Source: JAJZAM01 sp027391075 (lineage in GTDB: Bacteria; Actinomycetota; Acidimicrobiia; Acidimicrobiales; Palsa-688). From it: 64,000 bases of DNA. Shown here one piece after another: positions 9,405 through 18,634 of this stretch. The stretch spans positions 1-64,000 of the forward strand of contig DAHYHI010000071.1 of NCBI GenBank assembly GCA_027391075.1. Direction: 5' to 3'. Below the pieces are notes generated by a model. It searched no databases and was not told the origin of the DNA. It saw only the letters and a program-made list of their open reading frames with translations. Positions within the stretch are counted from its first letter, which is position 1. Every line of letters starts with the position of its first letter. The translations under genes were made by a program, and so were the position numbers.

Positions 9405-9420
9405 ATACCCCAGGGGGTAT
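9405..9420. promoter_or_regulatory. CsoR/CstR-type operator candidate
   Basis: The 16 bases ATACCCCAGGGGGTAT form a perfect 7-bp inverted repeat around a 2-base centre. This is the shape and core sequence (TACCC..GGGTA) of operators bound by CsoR-family copper or persulfide sensors. It sits 42 bases before the thioredoxin ATG and 43 bases before the ppk2 ATG, just ahead of a TTATAT -10-like element at about 9425, so binding would block the thioredoxin promoter. No CsoR-family gene is in the window. Confidence 0.6.
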
Positions 9421-9462
9421 CCGGTGTTATATGCGAACGAGACCCTACAGAGGAGTTAACCG

Positions 9463-9828
9463 ATGGCAACCATAGCCTTGACCGACGCCAACTTCGACCA
9501 GACCATCGAGTCCAACGACATAGTGTTCGTAGACTTCTGGGCTTCGTGGTGTGGTCCGTGCCGGATGTTCGCCCCAATCTTCGAGGCCGCCTCGGAACAC
9601 CACCCTGACATCACATTCGCCAAGGTCGACACGGAGGCCCAGCAGGCCCTCGCTGCCAACTTCGGGATCATGTCGATACCCACCCTGATGGTCTTCCGGG
9701 ATCAAATCCTGATCTTCTCGCAACCCGGCGCCCTACCAGGACCCACCTTCGAGCAACTGATCACCAAGGTGAAAGAGCTCGACATGGACGAGGTGCGCGC
9801 CAACATCAGCGCGGCCGCCTCGGCCTGA
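9463..9828 (+). CDS. Thioredoxin
   Basis: 121 aa. Active site FWASWCGPCRMFAP (about residues 24-37), cis-Pro in MSIPTLMVFRDQ. Strong ribosome site AGAGGAG 10 bases before the ATG. A cytosolic disulfide reductase. The C-terminus has about 15 extra residues (VRANISAAASA) beyond the classical fold. Stands alone, downstream of the CsoR-type palindrome, suggesting control by copper or reactive sulfur species. Confidence 0.95.
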   Translation: MATIALTDANFDQTIESNDIVFVDFWASWCGPCRMFAPIFEAASEHHPDITFAKVDTEAQQALAANFGIMSIPTLMVFRDQILIFSQPGALPGPTFEQLITKVKELDMDEVRANISAAASA

Positions 9829-9874
9829 AAGCCCCCTCGGCGGCCTGACACGGCGACCCAGGCGGGGAGCCGGG

Positions 9875-10738
9875 TCAGAGTTGGCGTTCGAGGCTCTCCA
9901 ACAAGTTGACCACCTGTGCTCCGAACTCTGCGTCGCAGGGATGTGGAGTTCCCGCAGTGGAAGCGACAAGAGCGTCGACGGCCCTGCCGTATGCTTCCAG
10001 GACGTCCGGCGGACCTTCGGGCCGCAAGGAAACTCCACTCGAACCGTAGAACCCGGCGGAGCGATACCTCGACTCGGGTGGAGCGTCCAGAGCGAGCAGT
10101 GCGGAACCGGTTTTCCCGTTCGCGTGGATCGTGGAGACATTGACGATGTCGCTCCGACCGCGAACCAACCGGCCCGACGCCGCAGGTCCGAGAGCCGCTG
10201 TCAAGGTAGCCAAAGCGTGCGGGCCGATGTCCCACAGGGCGCCCCTCTCCCGACGCCAAGTCGAGCCCGCATAAGGGCTTCCAGGCTGGAAAATCGAGCC
10301 GAGTTCCACGTACGTGCCAGCCTCCCAGTCCCCGCCGGCCAGTGTCTCGAACCAAGTCGCGAGCCCCGGGCTGAAGCGAGCCGTGAAGAAGACGATCGTC
10401 GACACGCCGGTAGCGCCTACCGCTGCTGTTAACGACTGCGCCGACGAAGAGTCCAAGGCCACGGGCTTCTCGAGCAGCAGGTGGCGCCCAGCTGACGCTG
10501 CTTTGGTCGCCAGGAGGACCTGCACATCGGGCGGGACTGCGAAAGCCAAGGCGTCTACGCTTTCGACTAGAGCCTCGAAGCTAACTACGGAGGGCACCCG
10601 GAGTTGCGCCGCCGCCACGCTCGACCGCTGCAGATCCCTGCCCCACAGCCCGACCAGTTCGACTTCGGGATGAGCGATCAGACCCGGCCCGTGCACTGTG
10701 GTCGCCCAGAACCCAGAGCCGACGAGACCGAACCTCAC
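9875..10738 (-). CDS. Gfo/Idh/MocA family oxidoreductase
   Basis: 287 aa. N-terminal Rossmann fold with GLVGSGFWATTVHGPGL and the family's catalytic EKP tripeptide in HLLLEKPVALDS. The C-terminal half contains RRERGALWDIGPHALATL, the GALxDxGxH block that binds substrate. Shorter than most members (usually 330-390 aa). NAD(P)-linked oxidation of a sugar or cyclitol is the family's usual work; the substrate is not readable. Confidence 0.88.
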   Translation of the reverse strand: MRFGLVGSGFWATTVHGPGLIAHPEVELVGLWGRDLQRSSVAAAQLRVPSVVSFEALVESVDALAFAVPPDVQVLLATKAASAGRHLLLEKPVALDSSSAQSLTAAVGATGVSTIVFFTARFSPGLATWFETLAGGDWEAGTYVELGSIFQPGSPYAGSTWRRERGALWDIGPHALATLTAALGPAASGRLVRGRSDIVNVSTIHANGKTGSALLALDAPPESRYRSAGFYGSSGVSLRPEGPPDVLEAYGRAVDALVASTAGTPHPCDAEFGAQVVNLLESLERQL

Positions 10739-10787
10739 AGGCGGCGACTCCGACTCACTTCATCTGCCCGCGCACAGGCGCACAACT

Positions 10788-12044
10788 TTAGAGACTCGCC
10801 TGCTGAGCCTCGCGCCAGCTTCCACGAGTCACGGAGGGCTCCTTAGGTAGGCCGAGGACCATTTCGCCGAGGATGTTGCGCTGGACCTGCGAAGTACCTG
10901 CGTATATGGTCCCGGCGCGGGCGTTGAAGAAAGTTCCGACCCACGAGGCGCTGTCGTTTGGGGCTCCGGCGTCGTCGGTCATGAAAGCGCTGGCAGGCCA
11001 GCGCCCGGCGGGCGCCATGGCACTCGGTCCGAGGATATCGACGGCCAGCTCGGTCACCTGCTTGTGGTACTCGCTCCAGAACAGCTTGAACACCGATCCT
11101 TCCGGTCCGGGCGTTTCCCCGGCCAAGAAACGAGACAATGTTCGCAATCCCACGAAGCGCATCGCCTCCACCTTCTCGTAGCATGCGGCGAGTCGTTGGC
11201 GTATACGCGGGTCTTCAGAGCGTCCCTCTTGGCGTGCGAGGCTGATGAGACGGTCGAGCTCCATGCGGAACAGTATTGGATGGGTTGCCGCAGCCTCGCC
11301 CCTTTCGTATCCGAGGAGGGTCATCGCTACCGCCCAGCCGTTTCCCACCCCGCCGACCACGTTGTCCTTCGCGGTCCGGGCGTCGGTGAAGAAGGTCTCG
11401 TTGAACTCGGACTCTCCCGACATCATCCGTATCGGCCTGACGGTGACGCCCGGCTGGTCCATGGGAACGAGAAGGAAACTGATCCCCTTGTGCTTCGGAG
11501 CGTCCGGGTCGGTGCGGGTGAGGACGAAGATCCAGTTAGCGAGGTGGGCTGCGGAAGTCCATATCTTCTGTCCATTGATGACCCACTCGTCCCCATCCAG
11601 GACGGCTCGGGTCCCGAGGTTGGCCAGGTCGGAGCCGGCGTTGGGTTCGGAGTAACCCTGGCACCAGCGGTGCTCACCTGAAAGTATCCGAGGCAGAAAG
11701 TAGCTTTTCTGCTCGTCCGATCCCCACCTCAGGATCGTGTTGCCCACCATTTGGATGCCGAAAGTGTCGTTCGATCCTCCGGTCGGCACCCCGGCTTTTA
11801 CGAACTCCTCGGCTAGCACGACCTGCTCGAGAGCTGACAGGCCGCCACCGCCGACCGACGTCGGCCACGACGCGGCGAGCAGGCCGTTGTCGTAGAGAAC
11901 CCGGCGCCATTCCTCCGCCCAGCGCCTGGCTTCTTCGGGTTCGAGCGCCCCGATCCCAGCCCAGTCGGCCGGGAGGTGCTCCGCCAGGAACGCCCGGATC
12001 TTCTCCCGGTAGCGTTCCGCTTCTTCTGGGTATGTAGGGTCCAC
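10788..12044 (-). CDS. Acyl-CoA dehydrogenase
   Basis: 418 aa, full length. Family signatures: CQGYSEPNAGSDLANLGTRA, the FAD/substrate strand INGQKIWTSAAHLANW, and the C-terminal IYAGTSQVQRNILGE. The aromatic and long-chain type members (FadE17/IpdE-like) share this IWTSAAH form. FAD-dependent alpha,beta-desaturation of an acyl-CoA, probably in fatty acid or sterol catabolism. The next genes on the minus strand do not form an obvious pathway operon with it. Confidence 0.93.
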   Translation of the reverse strand: MDPTYPEEAERYREKIRAFLAEHLPADWAGIGALEPEEARRWAEEWRRVLYDNGLLAASWPTSVGGGGLSALEQVVLAEEFVKAGVPTGGSNDTFGIQMVGNTILRWGSDEQKSYFLPRILSGEHRWCQGYSEPNAGSDLANLGTRAVLDGDEWVINGQKIWTSAAHLANWIFVLTRTDPDAPKHKGISFLLVPMDQPGVTVRPIRMMSGESEFNETFFTDARTAKDNVVGGVGNGWAVAMTLLGYERGEAAATHPILFRMELDRLISLARQEGRSEDPRIRQRLAACYEKVEAMRFVGLRTLSRFLAGETPGPEGSVFKLFWSEYHKQVTELAVDILGPSAMAPAGRWPASAFMTDDAGAPNDSASWVGTFFNARAGTIYAGTSQVQRNILGEMVLGLPKEPSVTRGSWREAQQASL

Positions 12045-12166
12045 GGCTAAACCCTACAGACTCCGATCGACTAGCGCCCGTCCCGGTCGACCAGCACAGC
12101 ACCTGCGCTACTCACATCTTTGCGCAGCGGTTGATCCGACACCCCCGGCGACACTACCGTCTGCTC

Positions 12167-13078
12167 ATGCAAGAGGCGACAACCAACCACTTCGTCGACG
12201 ACTACGGGGTGGACATCTTCTACCGTCACTGGCCCGTCGAAAACCCGAGGGCATCTATCGTCGTTTCCCACGGGGCGTCTGAGCACAGCGGCCGCTACGA
12301 CAGGTTCGCCAAGGCAATGAACGCCGCCGGCTACGAAGTGTTCGCAGCGGACCAGCGGGGACACGGCCAGACCCGCAAATCGACTGGGGTCGGCCGGTGC
12401 GGACCCGGGGGAGCCGACGGCCTGATCCACGACCTTGAGCGGCTGGTAGCATTAGCGACGGAATCGACCGGGTCGAAACCGGTCGTGCTTTTAGGGCATT
12501 CGCTCGGTTCGATGATCGCCCAAGGCTACGCCGCACGCGGAGCGAAAGGCCTTGCCGGTTATATCCTAAGTGGCCCGGTTGGCGCCCCGGAAGGCGGCCA
12601 GGAGATGCTCGACGGACTGCGAGCCGCTGTCGACTCGGGGATGGGCGACGAGACCCTAGACGCTCTAGGATCCTACAACGAGGCCTTCGAGCCTGCCAGG
12701 ACACCCTACGACTGGCTGAGCCGGGACGAGGCGGAGGTGGACGCCTACATCGCCGATGACTTCTGCGGGTCTTCCAACCCGCTCACCTACGGTCTGCTAT
12801 GCGAGGTCGTCGGCCTTGCGGTGGAGTCTGTAACCCCCGAAGCGATACGGAACATTCCAGCTATACCTGCTCTTTTGGTCGCAGGAGAGATGGACCCAGT
12901 GGGAGGGATGGGAGCCAACGTGAGAGAGCTCCAATCCCGGCTGGTTTCTAGGAAGTTGAACGTCACTGCCCACTACTACCTGGGGGCCCGCCACGAGGTG
13001 CTCAACGAAACCAACCGTGACGAAGTCCAAGCCGACATCGTGGCCTGGCTCGACGAGCACATAGCCCCGACCGGTTAG
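12167..13078 (+). CDS. Alpha/beta hydrolase, monoacylglycerol-lipase-like
   Basis: About 303 aa from the second ATG (12167); an earlier in-frame ATG at 12131 would add 12 basic residues. Oxyanion block VVSHGASEHSGRY, the ADQRGHGQT strand, nucleophile elbow LLGHSLGSM, acid in VAGEMDPVGG and the catalytic His in GARHEVLNET. This is the Hydrolase_4/serine aminopeptidase S33 lipase group (YtpA, monoacylglycerol lipase). Divergent from the acyl-CoA dehydrogenase, hinting at shared lipid use. Confidence 0.88.
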   Translation: MQEATTNHFVDDYGVDIFYRHWPVENPRASIVVSHGASEHSGRYDRFAKAMNAAGYEVFAADQRGHGQTRKSTGVGRCGPGGADGLIHDLERLVALATESTGSKPVVLLGHSLGSMIAQGYAARGAKGLAGYILSGPVGAPEGGQEMLDGLRAAVDSGMGDETLDALGSYNEAFEPARTPYDWLSRDEAEVDAYIADDFCGSSNPLTYGLLCEVVGLAVESVTPEAIRNIPAIPALLVAGEMDPVGGMGANVRELQSRLVSRKLNVTAHYYLGARHEVLNETNRDEVQADIVAWLDEHIAPTG

Positions 13079-13110
13079 TCCGACCAGGGGCGTTAGCGAC
13101 CAACCGACCG

Positions 13111-13725
13111 TCAATCGACCCGTCGACCATTGGCGTCAGCGGGCGGATGCGTCACGTCGCGTTCCGTGAGCGGGCGTGTCCAAGCGGCGAACTCCAAGAG
13201 GATGCCGTCCGGATCACGAAAATACATCGAGCGCACGAATACTCCCGGGTGAAGTTCCTCGCTCACGGTTGCTTCGCTGTCGTCATGGTTCATCACCGGA
13301 CTGACCCGCACCCCTTGTTCGATAAGTTTCTGGCGGTACTCGTCGAAACGCTCGGGGGCTACGTCGAAGGCGATATGGTTCATCGATCCCCAGGCGGTGG
13401 TGATGTCACCCTCGCCGGGCAGGCTTGCAGCAGTGACGACGCCCTCGGTCGGAGCCGGGGCTCCCGGGAACCAGAAGAAGGCGAGGCAGTCGCCGTTACC
13501 TATGTCGAAGAAGAAGTGCTGTCCCATCCCTCCCGGGAGTTCGATCGTCTTCACGAGGGGCATCCCTAAAAGGCCCTGGTAGAACTCGACGGTTCGTGCC
13601 ATGTCCTTGCAGACGAGAGCCACGTGATTAACCCCGCGCAGCTGGAACTGGGCGTTCGATGGCCGCGCTCCCCTAAAGTCCGATTCTGCAACTAAATCCA
13701 AGGACATTACGGTCGCTTCTTGCAC
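13111..13725 (-). CDS. VOC family dioxygenase/glyoxalase-like protein
   Basis: 204 aa from a GTG at 13725 preceded by GGGGAGG; an ATG at 13707 is the alternative. Vicinal oxygen chelate fold: VNHVALVCKDMARTVEFYQGLLGMPLV carries the first metal His, MNHIAFDV the second, and YFRDPDGILLEFAAW the Glu. A single VOC module with two beta-alpha-beta repeats. Substrate unknown; similar proteins are extradiol dioxygenases or glyoxalases. Confidence 0.85.
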   Translation of the reverse strand: MQEATVMSLDLVAESDFRGARPSNAQFQLRGVNHVALVCKDMARTVEFYQGLLGMPLVKTIELPGGMGQHFFFDIGNGDCLAFFWFPGAPAPTEGVVTAASLPGEGDITTAWGSMNHIAFDVAPERFDEYRQKLIEQGVRVSPVMNHDDSEATVSEELHPGVFVRSMYFRDPDGILLEFAAWTRPLTERDVTHPPADANGRRVD

Positions 13726-13793
13726 GGGAGCCTCCCCACTGTAGGCATCTTTCCTCTAATGCTACAGGAGCAGGGTTCGGAGCGCCTTTTGCG

Positions 13794-16349
13794 TCAAGCC
13801 ACTTCGACACGAAGCGTCCGCCACGATATGAGCCCAGTCTCGTCGGATTCCTCCACATCGACCTCTCCGACGATAACGCAGTCGTGAAAACCCTCGGGGT
13901 CGTCGAGAACCTGGCGGACCTCCACGGTACGTGGACCTTCGCGGACCTGAAACCAAGCGGCGGCACGTGCCGGCGCGCCGATACCGATGGATGCGTGCGA
14001 GGAGAAGTAGCTCTCTAAGGCTTCGGCCCATTGCCCGCGATCCAGTCCTCCGCTGCTCTCCGACCCAGCGAGACCGTCCGCGTCTCGACGGGAAGCCATT
14101 TCCACCCGTCTGAACGCCGCGTTGCGGATCATCACAGAGAAAGCCCTCTTGTTCGCGCTGAGTTTCGGCGGTCGTTCCTCGATCGATCGCTCTGCGCCTG
14201 TCCCAGCAGCGAGATGAGGGCCGTCCCCGTTTGGGTGATCTTGGAGGGCCGTTAGCGTCCGCCACTCGTCGAGGAGACTCGAATCGACCTGGCGGACGAG
14301 CTCACCCAGCCACTCGGTGAAGTCGACCAGCTCGTCGTTCTTGGCCTCCTCGGGCACGCTACGCACAAGCGCCTTGTAGACGTCGGTCAGGTAACGCAAC
14401 ACGAGACCCTCCGAGCGCACTAATCCATAGTGGGCGATGTACTCGGAGAAGTTCATCGCCCGCTCGAAGAGGTCACGAGCCACGGACTTGGGGGCGATGT
14501 TGAAGTCGGCCACCCAGGGGTGAACTTCGCGGTAAGAGTCGAAGAGCCCGTAGGTCCAGTCGCGAAGCGGCTTGGGATATTCAAGCTTTTCTAGAGCTTC
14601 GATCCTTTCCTCGAAGGGAACTCCAGCAGCCTTCATAGCCGTCATCGCCTCCGACCTCAGCTTGTCGAGCTGGGCGGCAAGCACAGGACCCGGGTTTGCA
14701 ACGGTCGACTCGACGACGCTCACCACGTCGAGAACCCAGGTGGGCGATTGGCGATCTAGCCTCGGTAGGGCCTCAAGGATGAAAGGGCTGAGCGGAGCGT
14801 CTAGAGCGAAGTCACGCTGGAGGTCGACGTTGACCCTGACCATCCTGCCTTGGTCATCGGGCTCTCCGAGGCGTTCAAGGGCCCCAACCCCGAGCAGGGA
14901 GCGGTATATCCCGATAGCGGTCCTGGCCAGGCGGCGCCTCGACGACGGTGGCTCGAAATTGTCCGTAACCAGCTGCCTCAGCGCCCTACAGCCGTCCCCG
15001 GGCCTATCGAGGACGTCGAGCACGGTGGAGTGCGTGACGGCCATGTGGGACACGAGAGTCTCGGGGGGCGACGACACCAGCTTTTCGAAGACCGCCTCGT
15101 CCCATGCGACGAAGTTGCGGGGCGGCTTGGCCCGGACGAGCTTGCGGAGCTTACGAGCGTCCCCTCCCGCCTTCCTGACAGATTCTTCGTTGTCTACAAC
15201 GTGTGGAGGAGCCTGAACTACTACCAGGCCGGAAGTGTCGTACCCGGCCCGTCCTGCCCTGCCCGCAATCTGGTGCAGTTCCCGTGCGCTGAGAAGGCGC
15301 GAGACCGTCCCGTCGTACTTTGCGAGGCCGGAAAGTACCACGGTCCTCAGCGGCATGTTCACTCCCACGCCGAGCGTGTCTGTACCCACGACCACCCTGA
15401 GAAGCCCATCCCGTGTGAGGCGCTCGACCAGACGGCGGTACTTGGGGAGCATCCCGCCGTGGTGGACTCCTATGCCGTGGCGCAGCAAGCGGCTCAGGGT
15501 GCGTCCGAAACCAGGGGCAAACCTGTATCCGCTGATAGCCTCCGCTACGGCCTCCCGCTGCGCCCTTGTCGACACCTGCGCTGACGTTAGCGATTGAGCT
15601 TCGGTCAAAACCTGTGCCTGGGTGAATAACACCAGGTATATCGGAGCTTGATCGTCGCCGAGCAGCGACTCGACGGTCGCGTGCAGAGGGGTGCGGCGGT
15701 ACTCGAATCGCAGCGGTACCGGCCTCACCCCAGAGCGGACCACTGCGACTGGCCGCCCCGTCCGTCTCCTAATGCCCTCCTCGATGAACCTGGTATCTCC
15801 AAGGGTCGCCGACATAAGCACGAACTGGGCAGAGGTGAGCTCGAGCAGCGGTACCTGCCATGCCCAGCCCCGCTCGGGGTCTCCGTAGAAGTGGAACTCG
15901 TCCATCACGACTTGGCCGACGCCCGCCCGACCTCCTCGACTTAGCGCCAAGTTCGCCAGGACTTCGGCTGTCGCGCATATCAGGGGGGCCTCAGGGTTGA
16001 TCGACGCGTCACCGGTCAGCATCCCAACGTTGCGTGACCCGAAGGTCTCGCAGAGAGAGAAGAACTTCTCCGATACGAGCGCCTTCACCGGTGCCGTGTA
16101 GAAGGATCGCTCACCTCTTGCGATAGCAGCCACGTGGGACCCGAGAGCGATCAGGCTCTTGCCGGAACCCGTGGGAGTATTGACGATCACATGAGAGCCG
16201 CCGAACGACTCGATTAGAGCCTCCTCCTGAGCGGGATACAGGTTAAGACCTTCCTGTTGCACCCAGTCCATGAAAATGCCAAAGCCGTTGTCGTCCGACG
16301 CCGCGATCCGGGCCAAGTCCAGGCTTGCCGCGTCGTCACGGACCGTCAC
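13794..16349 (-). CDS. Ski2-like DEAD/DEAH helicase with DUF3516
   Basis: 851 aa. Motif I TPTGSGKSLIA (about residue 60), motif II DEFHFYGD, motif III MSATL, motif IV-V region VVVGTDTLGVGVNMP and motif VI HQIAGRAGRAGYD; the C-terminal half fits the actinobacterial DUF3516 region, e.g. FNIAPKSVARDLFERAMNF and EGLVLRYLTDVYKAL. Ski2/Mtr4-like helicases unwind RNA; this subgroup is uncharacterised. GTG start overlapping the response regulator stop as GTGA (16346-16349), so translation is coupled to kdpE. Confidence 0.9.
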   Translation of the reverse strand: MTVRDDAASLDLARIAASDDNGFGIFMDWVQQEGLNLYPAQEEALIESFGGSHVIVNTPTGSGKSLIALGSHVAAIARGERSFYTAPVKALVSEKFFSLCETFGSRNVGMLTGDASINPEAPLICATAEVLANLALSRGGRAGVGQVVMDEFHFYGDPERGWAWQVPLLELTSAQFVLMSATLGDTRFIEEGIRRRTGRPVAVVRSGVRPVPLRFEYRRTPLHATVESLLGDDQAPIYLVLFTQAQVLTEAQSLTSAQVSTRAQREAVAEAISGYRFAPGFGRTLSRLLRHGIGVHHGGMLPKYRRLVERLTRDGLLRVVVGTDTLGVGVNMPLRTVVLSGLAKYDGTVSRLLSARELHQIAGRAGRAGYDTSGLVVVQAPPHVVDNEESVRKAGGDARKLRKLVRAKPPRNFVAWDEAVFEKLVSSPPETLVSHMAVTHSTVLDVLDRPGDGCRALRQLVTDNFEPPSSRRRLARTAIGIYRSLLGVGALERLGEPDDQGRMVRVNVDLQRDFALDAPLSPFILEALPRLDRQSPTWVLDVVSVVESTVANPGPVLAAQLDKLRSEAMTAMKAAGVPFEERIEALEKLEYPKPLRDWTYGLFDSYREVHPWVADFNIAPKSVARDLFERAMNFSEYIAHYGLVRSEGLVLRYLTDVYKALVRSVPEEAKNDELVDFTEWLGELVRQVDSSLLDEWRTLTALQDHPNGDGPHLAAGTGAERSIEERPPKLSANKRAFSVMIRNAAFRRVEMASRRDADGLAGSESSGGLDRGQWAEALESYFSSHASIGIGAPARAAAWFQVREGPRTVEVRQVLDDPEGFHDCVIVGEVDVEESDETGLISWRTLRVEVA

Positions 16350-17092
16350 GGTCGACGCTCCACCACACGTCGGCCTCCGGGACCATCAGAGGGCTGGGCC
16401 GCTCTGGGCGCTAACAGCCTGTAGCCGATTGCCGGGTCGCTTTGGAGGAACTCCCCTCGCTCGTCATTGAGTTTCCGCCGGATCCGGTAGGCGTACACTT
16501 TCAAATAGTTGACCTCCGAGGAGTAGGCGGAACCCCACACCGCCTCAAGGATCATCCGTCTTGTACAGACCTTCCCCTGGTGGCGAGCGAGGAATGACAG
16601 GAACTCGAACTCCTTGGGGGTGAGCCCTAAAGGCCTGCCTTCGAAGGTCGCCTCGTAATGGACCAGGTCGAGCTTGAGCGGTCCAACCTCTATCTCAGAC
16701 GGCGACGAGGCCTGTTCGCCACTGCGGTGGCGCAGGGCCACCTGGATCCGGGCGTTCAACTCGCGCATCCCAAACGGTTTGGTCATGTAGTCGTCTGCAC
16801 CCAAGCCAAGAGCGTCGACTTTGCGATCCTCGGAACTGTCCCCCGACAAGACGATCACAGGCACCTGGCTCCAGGCACGGAGGCGTCCGCACACTTCCAG
16901 ACCGTCGACATCGGGCAGGCCAAGATCGAGGATCACGACGTCAGGGTTAAGCAGGGCTGCCTGGGTTAGTCCGTCTATGCCGCTGGGCGTGGCTCTGACG
17001 TCGTTGCCAAGGGCGCCGAGGCCGACTTTGCACACCCTGAGCAGGTCAGGATCGTCGTCAATTACGAGTATCAGCGGCAATGTCAAGCTCAT
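16346..17092 (-). CDS. kdpE: Response regulator, KdpE-like (OmpR family)
   Basis: 248 aa. Receiver domain with acidic pocket VIDDDPDLLRV, phospho-acceptor Asp in VILDLGLPDVDGLEV, Thr/Ser switch and Lys in DDYMTKPFGMRELNARI; winged helix with LTPKEFEFLSFLARH and YRIRRKLNDE. The start overlaps the kinase gene by 35 bases, so the pair is coupled. Assigned to Kdp control because the partner kinase has a DUF4118/KdpD-type membrane domain and a kdp operon lies 4 kb away; the name is an inference. Confidence 0.85.
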   Translation of the reverse strand: MSLTLPLILVIDDDPDLLRVCKVGLGALGNDVRATPSGIDGLTQAALLNPDVVILDLGLPDVDGLEVCGRLRAWSQVPVIVLSGDSSEDRKVDALGLGADDYMTKPFGMRELNARIQVALRHRSGEQASSPSEIEVGPLKLDLVHYEATFEGRPLGLTPKEFEFLSFLARHQGKVCTRRMILEAVWGSAYSSEVNYLKVYAYRIRRKLNDERGEFLQSDPAIGYRLLAPRAAQPSDGPGGRRVVERRP

Positions 17093-18548
17093 CGGTAGCA
17101 GCCGAGGCCGCTGGAAGGGTAAAGGACAGGACTGTTCCTCCTCCGGGCGCGTCGGCCACCCAGATACGCCCGCCGTGCGCTTCGACGAAGGTTTTGGCGA
17201 TCACCAGGCCGAAGCCTGCACCAGAGTCGACATCCCGGCGACGGAGGGTGTCGAAGACCTCCCCGTGGCGGGCCCGGGCGATGCCTGGACCCCGATCGGC
17301 GACGGACACGGTCACCTCAGCGGGACCGGTTCTGACAGCTCTAACGGTTATCGACGCGCCGGCCGGACTGTATCGCACTGCGTTCTCCAGAAGGTTGGAG
17401 ACCACTCGGCCGACCAGTACCGGATCGACGTCCAGCAACGGCAAGGGGTCAGTGCAGTCGATGACGACCTTATGACCACGGGTGTCGACGTGACCCACAA
17501 CACTGGACAGCAACTCGCTCAGCGACACGACCACGCGCCTCGGTTTGAGCACTCCAGTCTGAATTCGGCTCATATCTAAGAGGTTCTCGACCAGGTCAGC
17601 CAACCTGTCGGCTTGGACGTCTATCATTTCGACAAGAGATAACTCAGTCTCCTCGTCAAGACTGACGTCACCGTCAGCAAGAGTCGATGCTGCCGCTTTG
17701 ATAGTGGCGAGAGGAGCCCGCAAGTCGTGGGAGACCGCTCCGACCATCGTCTTGGCCAGGCGTGCCATCTCATCCGCGACGCGCGCGGAAAGCGCCTTGT
17801 CACGCAACTGGACCCGCTCGACCGAAAGTGCTATCTGGTTCGCAAACAGCATCAGGGGCTCCCGCCGGTCGACGCTTACCGCTTCGGCGGTCAGGGCAAG
17901 CAGGCCGACAGGTCGGCCTGCTGCAGATAGTGCCAATACCGAAAGTCCGTTGGCTTGACCCCGGCGGGGACCAACGGTCATCAACGAACCAGCCGGGACC
18001 AGCAGTGCAGACAGCTGCGCTTCGGAGAGCGGGGCGCCGGCTGACGCCACCAGGCGCAGGCGATCCTGGTCTGGGAGCAGGATCGCAACCTGGCCGGCCG
18101 AGAACACCTCGGCGACGGTGGTGACCACAGAGGACAGCAACTCATCTAGGGCCCTGTCTTCCACGAGCAGCCGGGAGAACTCGAACAACTCGCCGATCTC
18201 GCGACTCTGACGACGAGCCTCCTCGCGGGCCACGTTCATGCGTGACACGACCTGCGACACGAGGATCATGACCACTACGTACACTCCGAGCGCAACCCAG
18301 TTCTGCGACGCCCCGACCGTCAGGGTGAGATACGGGGGAATGAAAAAAAAGTCATAGAACAAAAACCCAGCCGCGACGCTCACCACGCCAGCTGCTCGAC
18401 CGCCTATCACCACCCCGACGACGACTGGTATGACCAACACGAGAGCCGTCGTCGCAATGCTCAGGTGGCTGCGCAGCGGCACCATCACCGCACTGAGCGA
18501 GGATATGCATGCCACTGCGGCGAGTATCCCGAGCGCGCTCCTTTTCAT
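17058..18548 (-). CDS. kdpD: KdpD-like sensor kinase, membrane and kinase half (DUF4118-GAF-HisKA)
   Basis: About 496 aa from the ATG at 18548 (a GTG at 18599 is possible). The N-terminal DUF4118 region has four hydrophobic helices with the loop FYDFFFIPPYLTLTVG, as in the middle of E. coli KdpD. A GAF domain follows (LRLVASAGAPLSEAQL), then the dimerisation helix with phospho-His AVSHDLRAPLATIKA, and an ATPase domain (N-box NLLENAVRYSP, DRGPGIA, GAGFGLVIAKTFVEAHGG). The KdpD turgor/USP N-terminal module is absent here and encoded separately at 21290-22801, so the sensor is split. Confidence 0.88.
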   Translation of the reverse strand: MKRSALGILAAVACISSLSAVMVPLRSHLSIATTALVLVIPVVVGVVIGGRAAGVVSVAAGFLFYDFFFIPPYLTLTVGASQNWVALGVYVVVMILVSQVVSRMNVAREEARRQSREIGELFEFSRLLVEDRALDELLSSVVTTVAEVFSAGQVAILLPDQDRLRLVASAGAPLSEAQLSALLVPAGSLMTVGPRRGQANGLSVLALSAAGRPVGLLALTAEAVSVDRREPLMLFANQIALSVERVQLRDKALSARVADEMARLAKTMVGAVSHDLRAPLATIKAAASTLADGDVSLDEETELSLVEMIDVQADRLADLVENLLDMSRIQTGVLKPRRVVVSLSELLSSVVGHVDTRGHKVVIDCTDPLPLLDVDPVLVGRVVSNLLENAVRYSPAGASITVRAVRTGPAEVTVSVADRGPGIARARHGEVFDTLRRRDVDSGAGFGLVIAKTFVEAHGGRIWVADAPGGGTVLSFTLPAASAATDELDIAADTRN

Positions 18549-18634
18549 CGTCGACCCCTTCGAGTCTACCAGGAGGGAGATGAGAAGGTCTCGTGACACC
18601 CACCTAGCCCGAGGCGCAGCCTGGCCAGGCCCGG

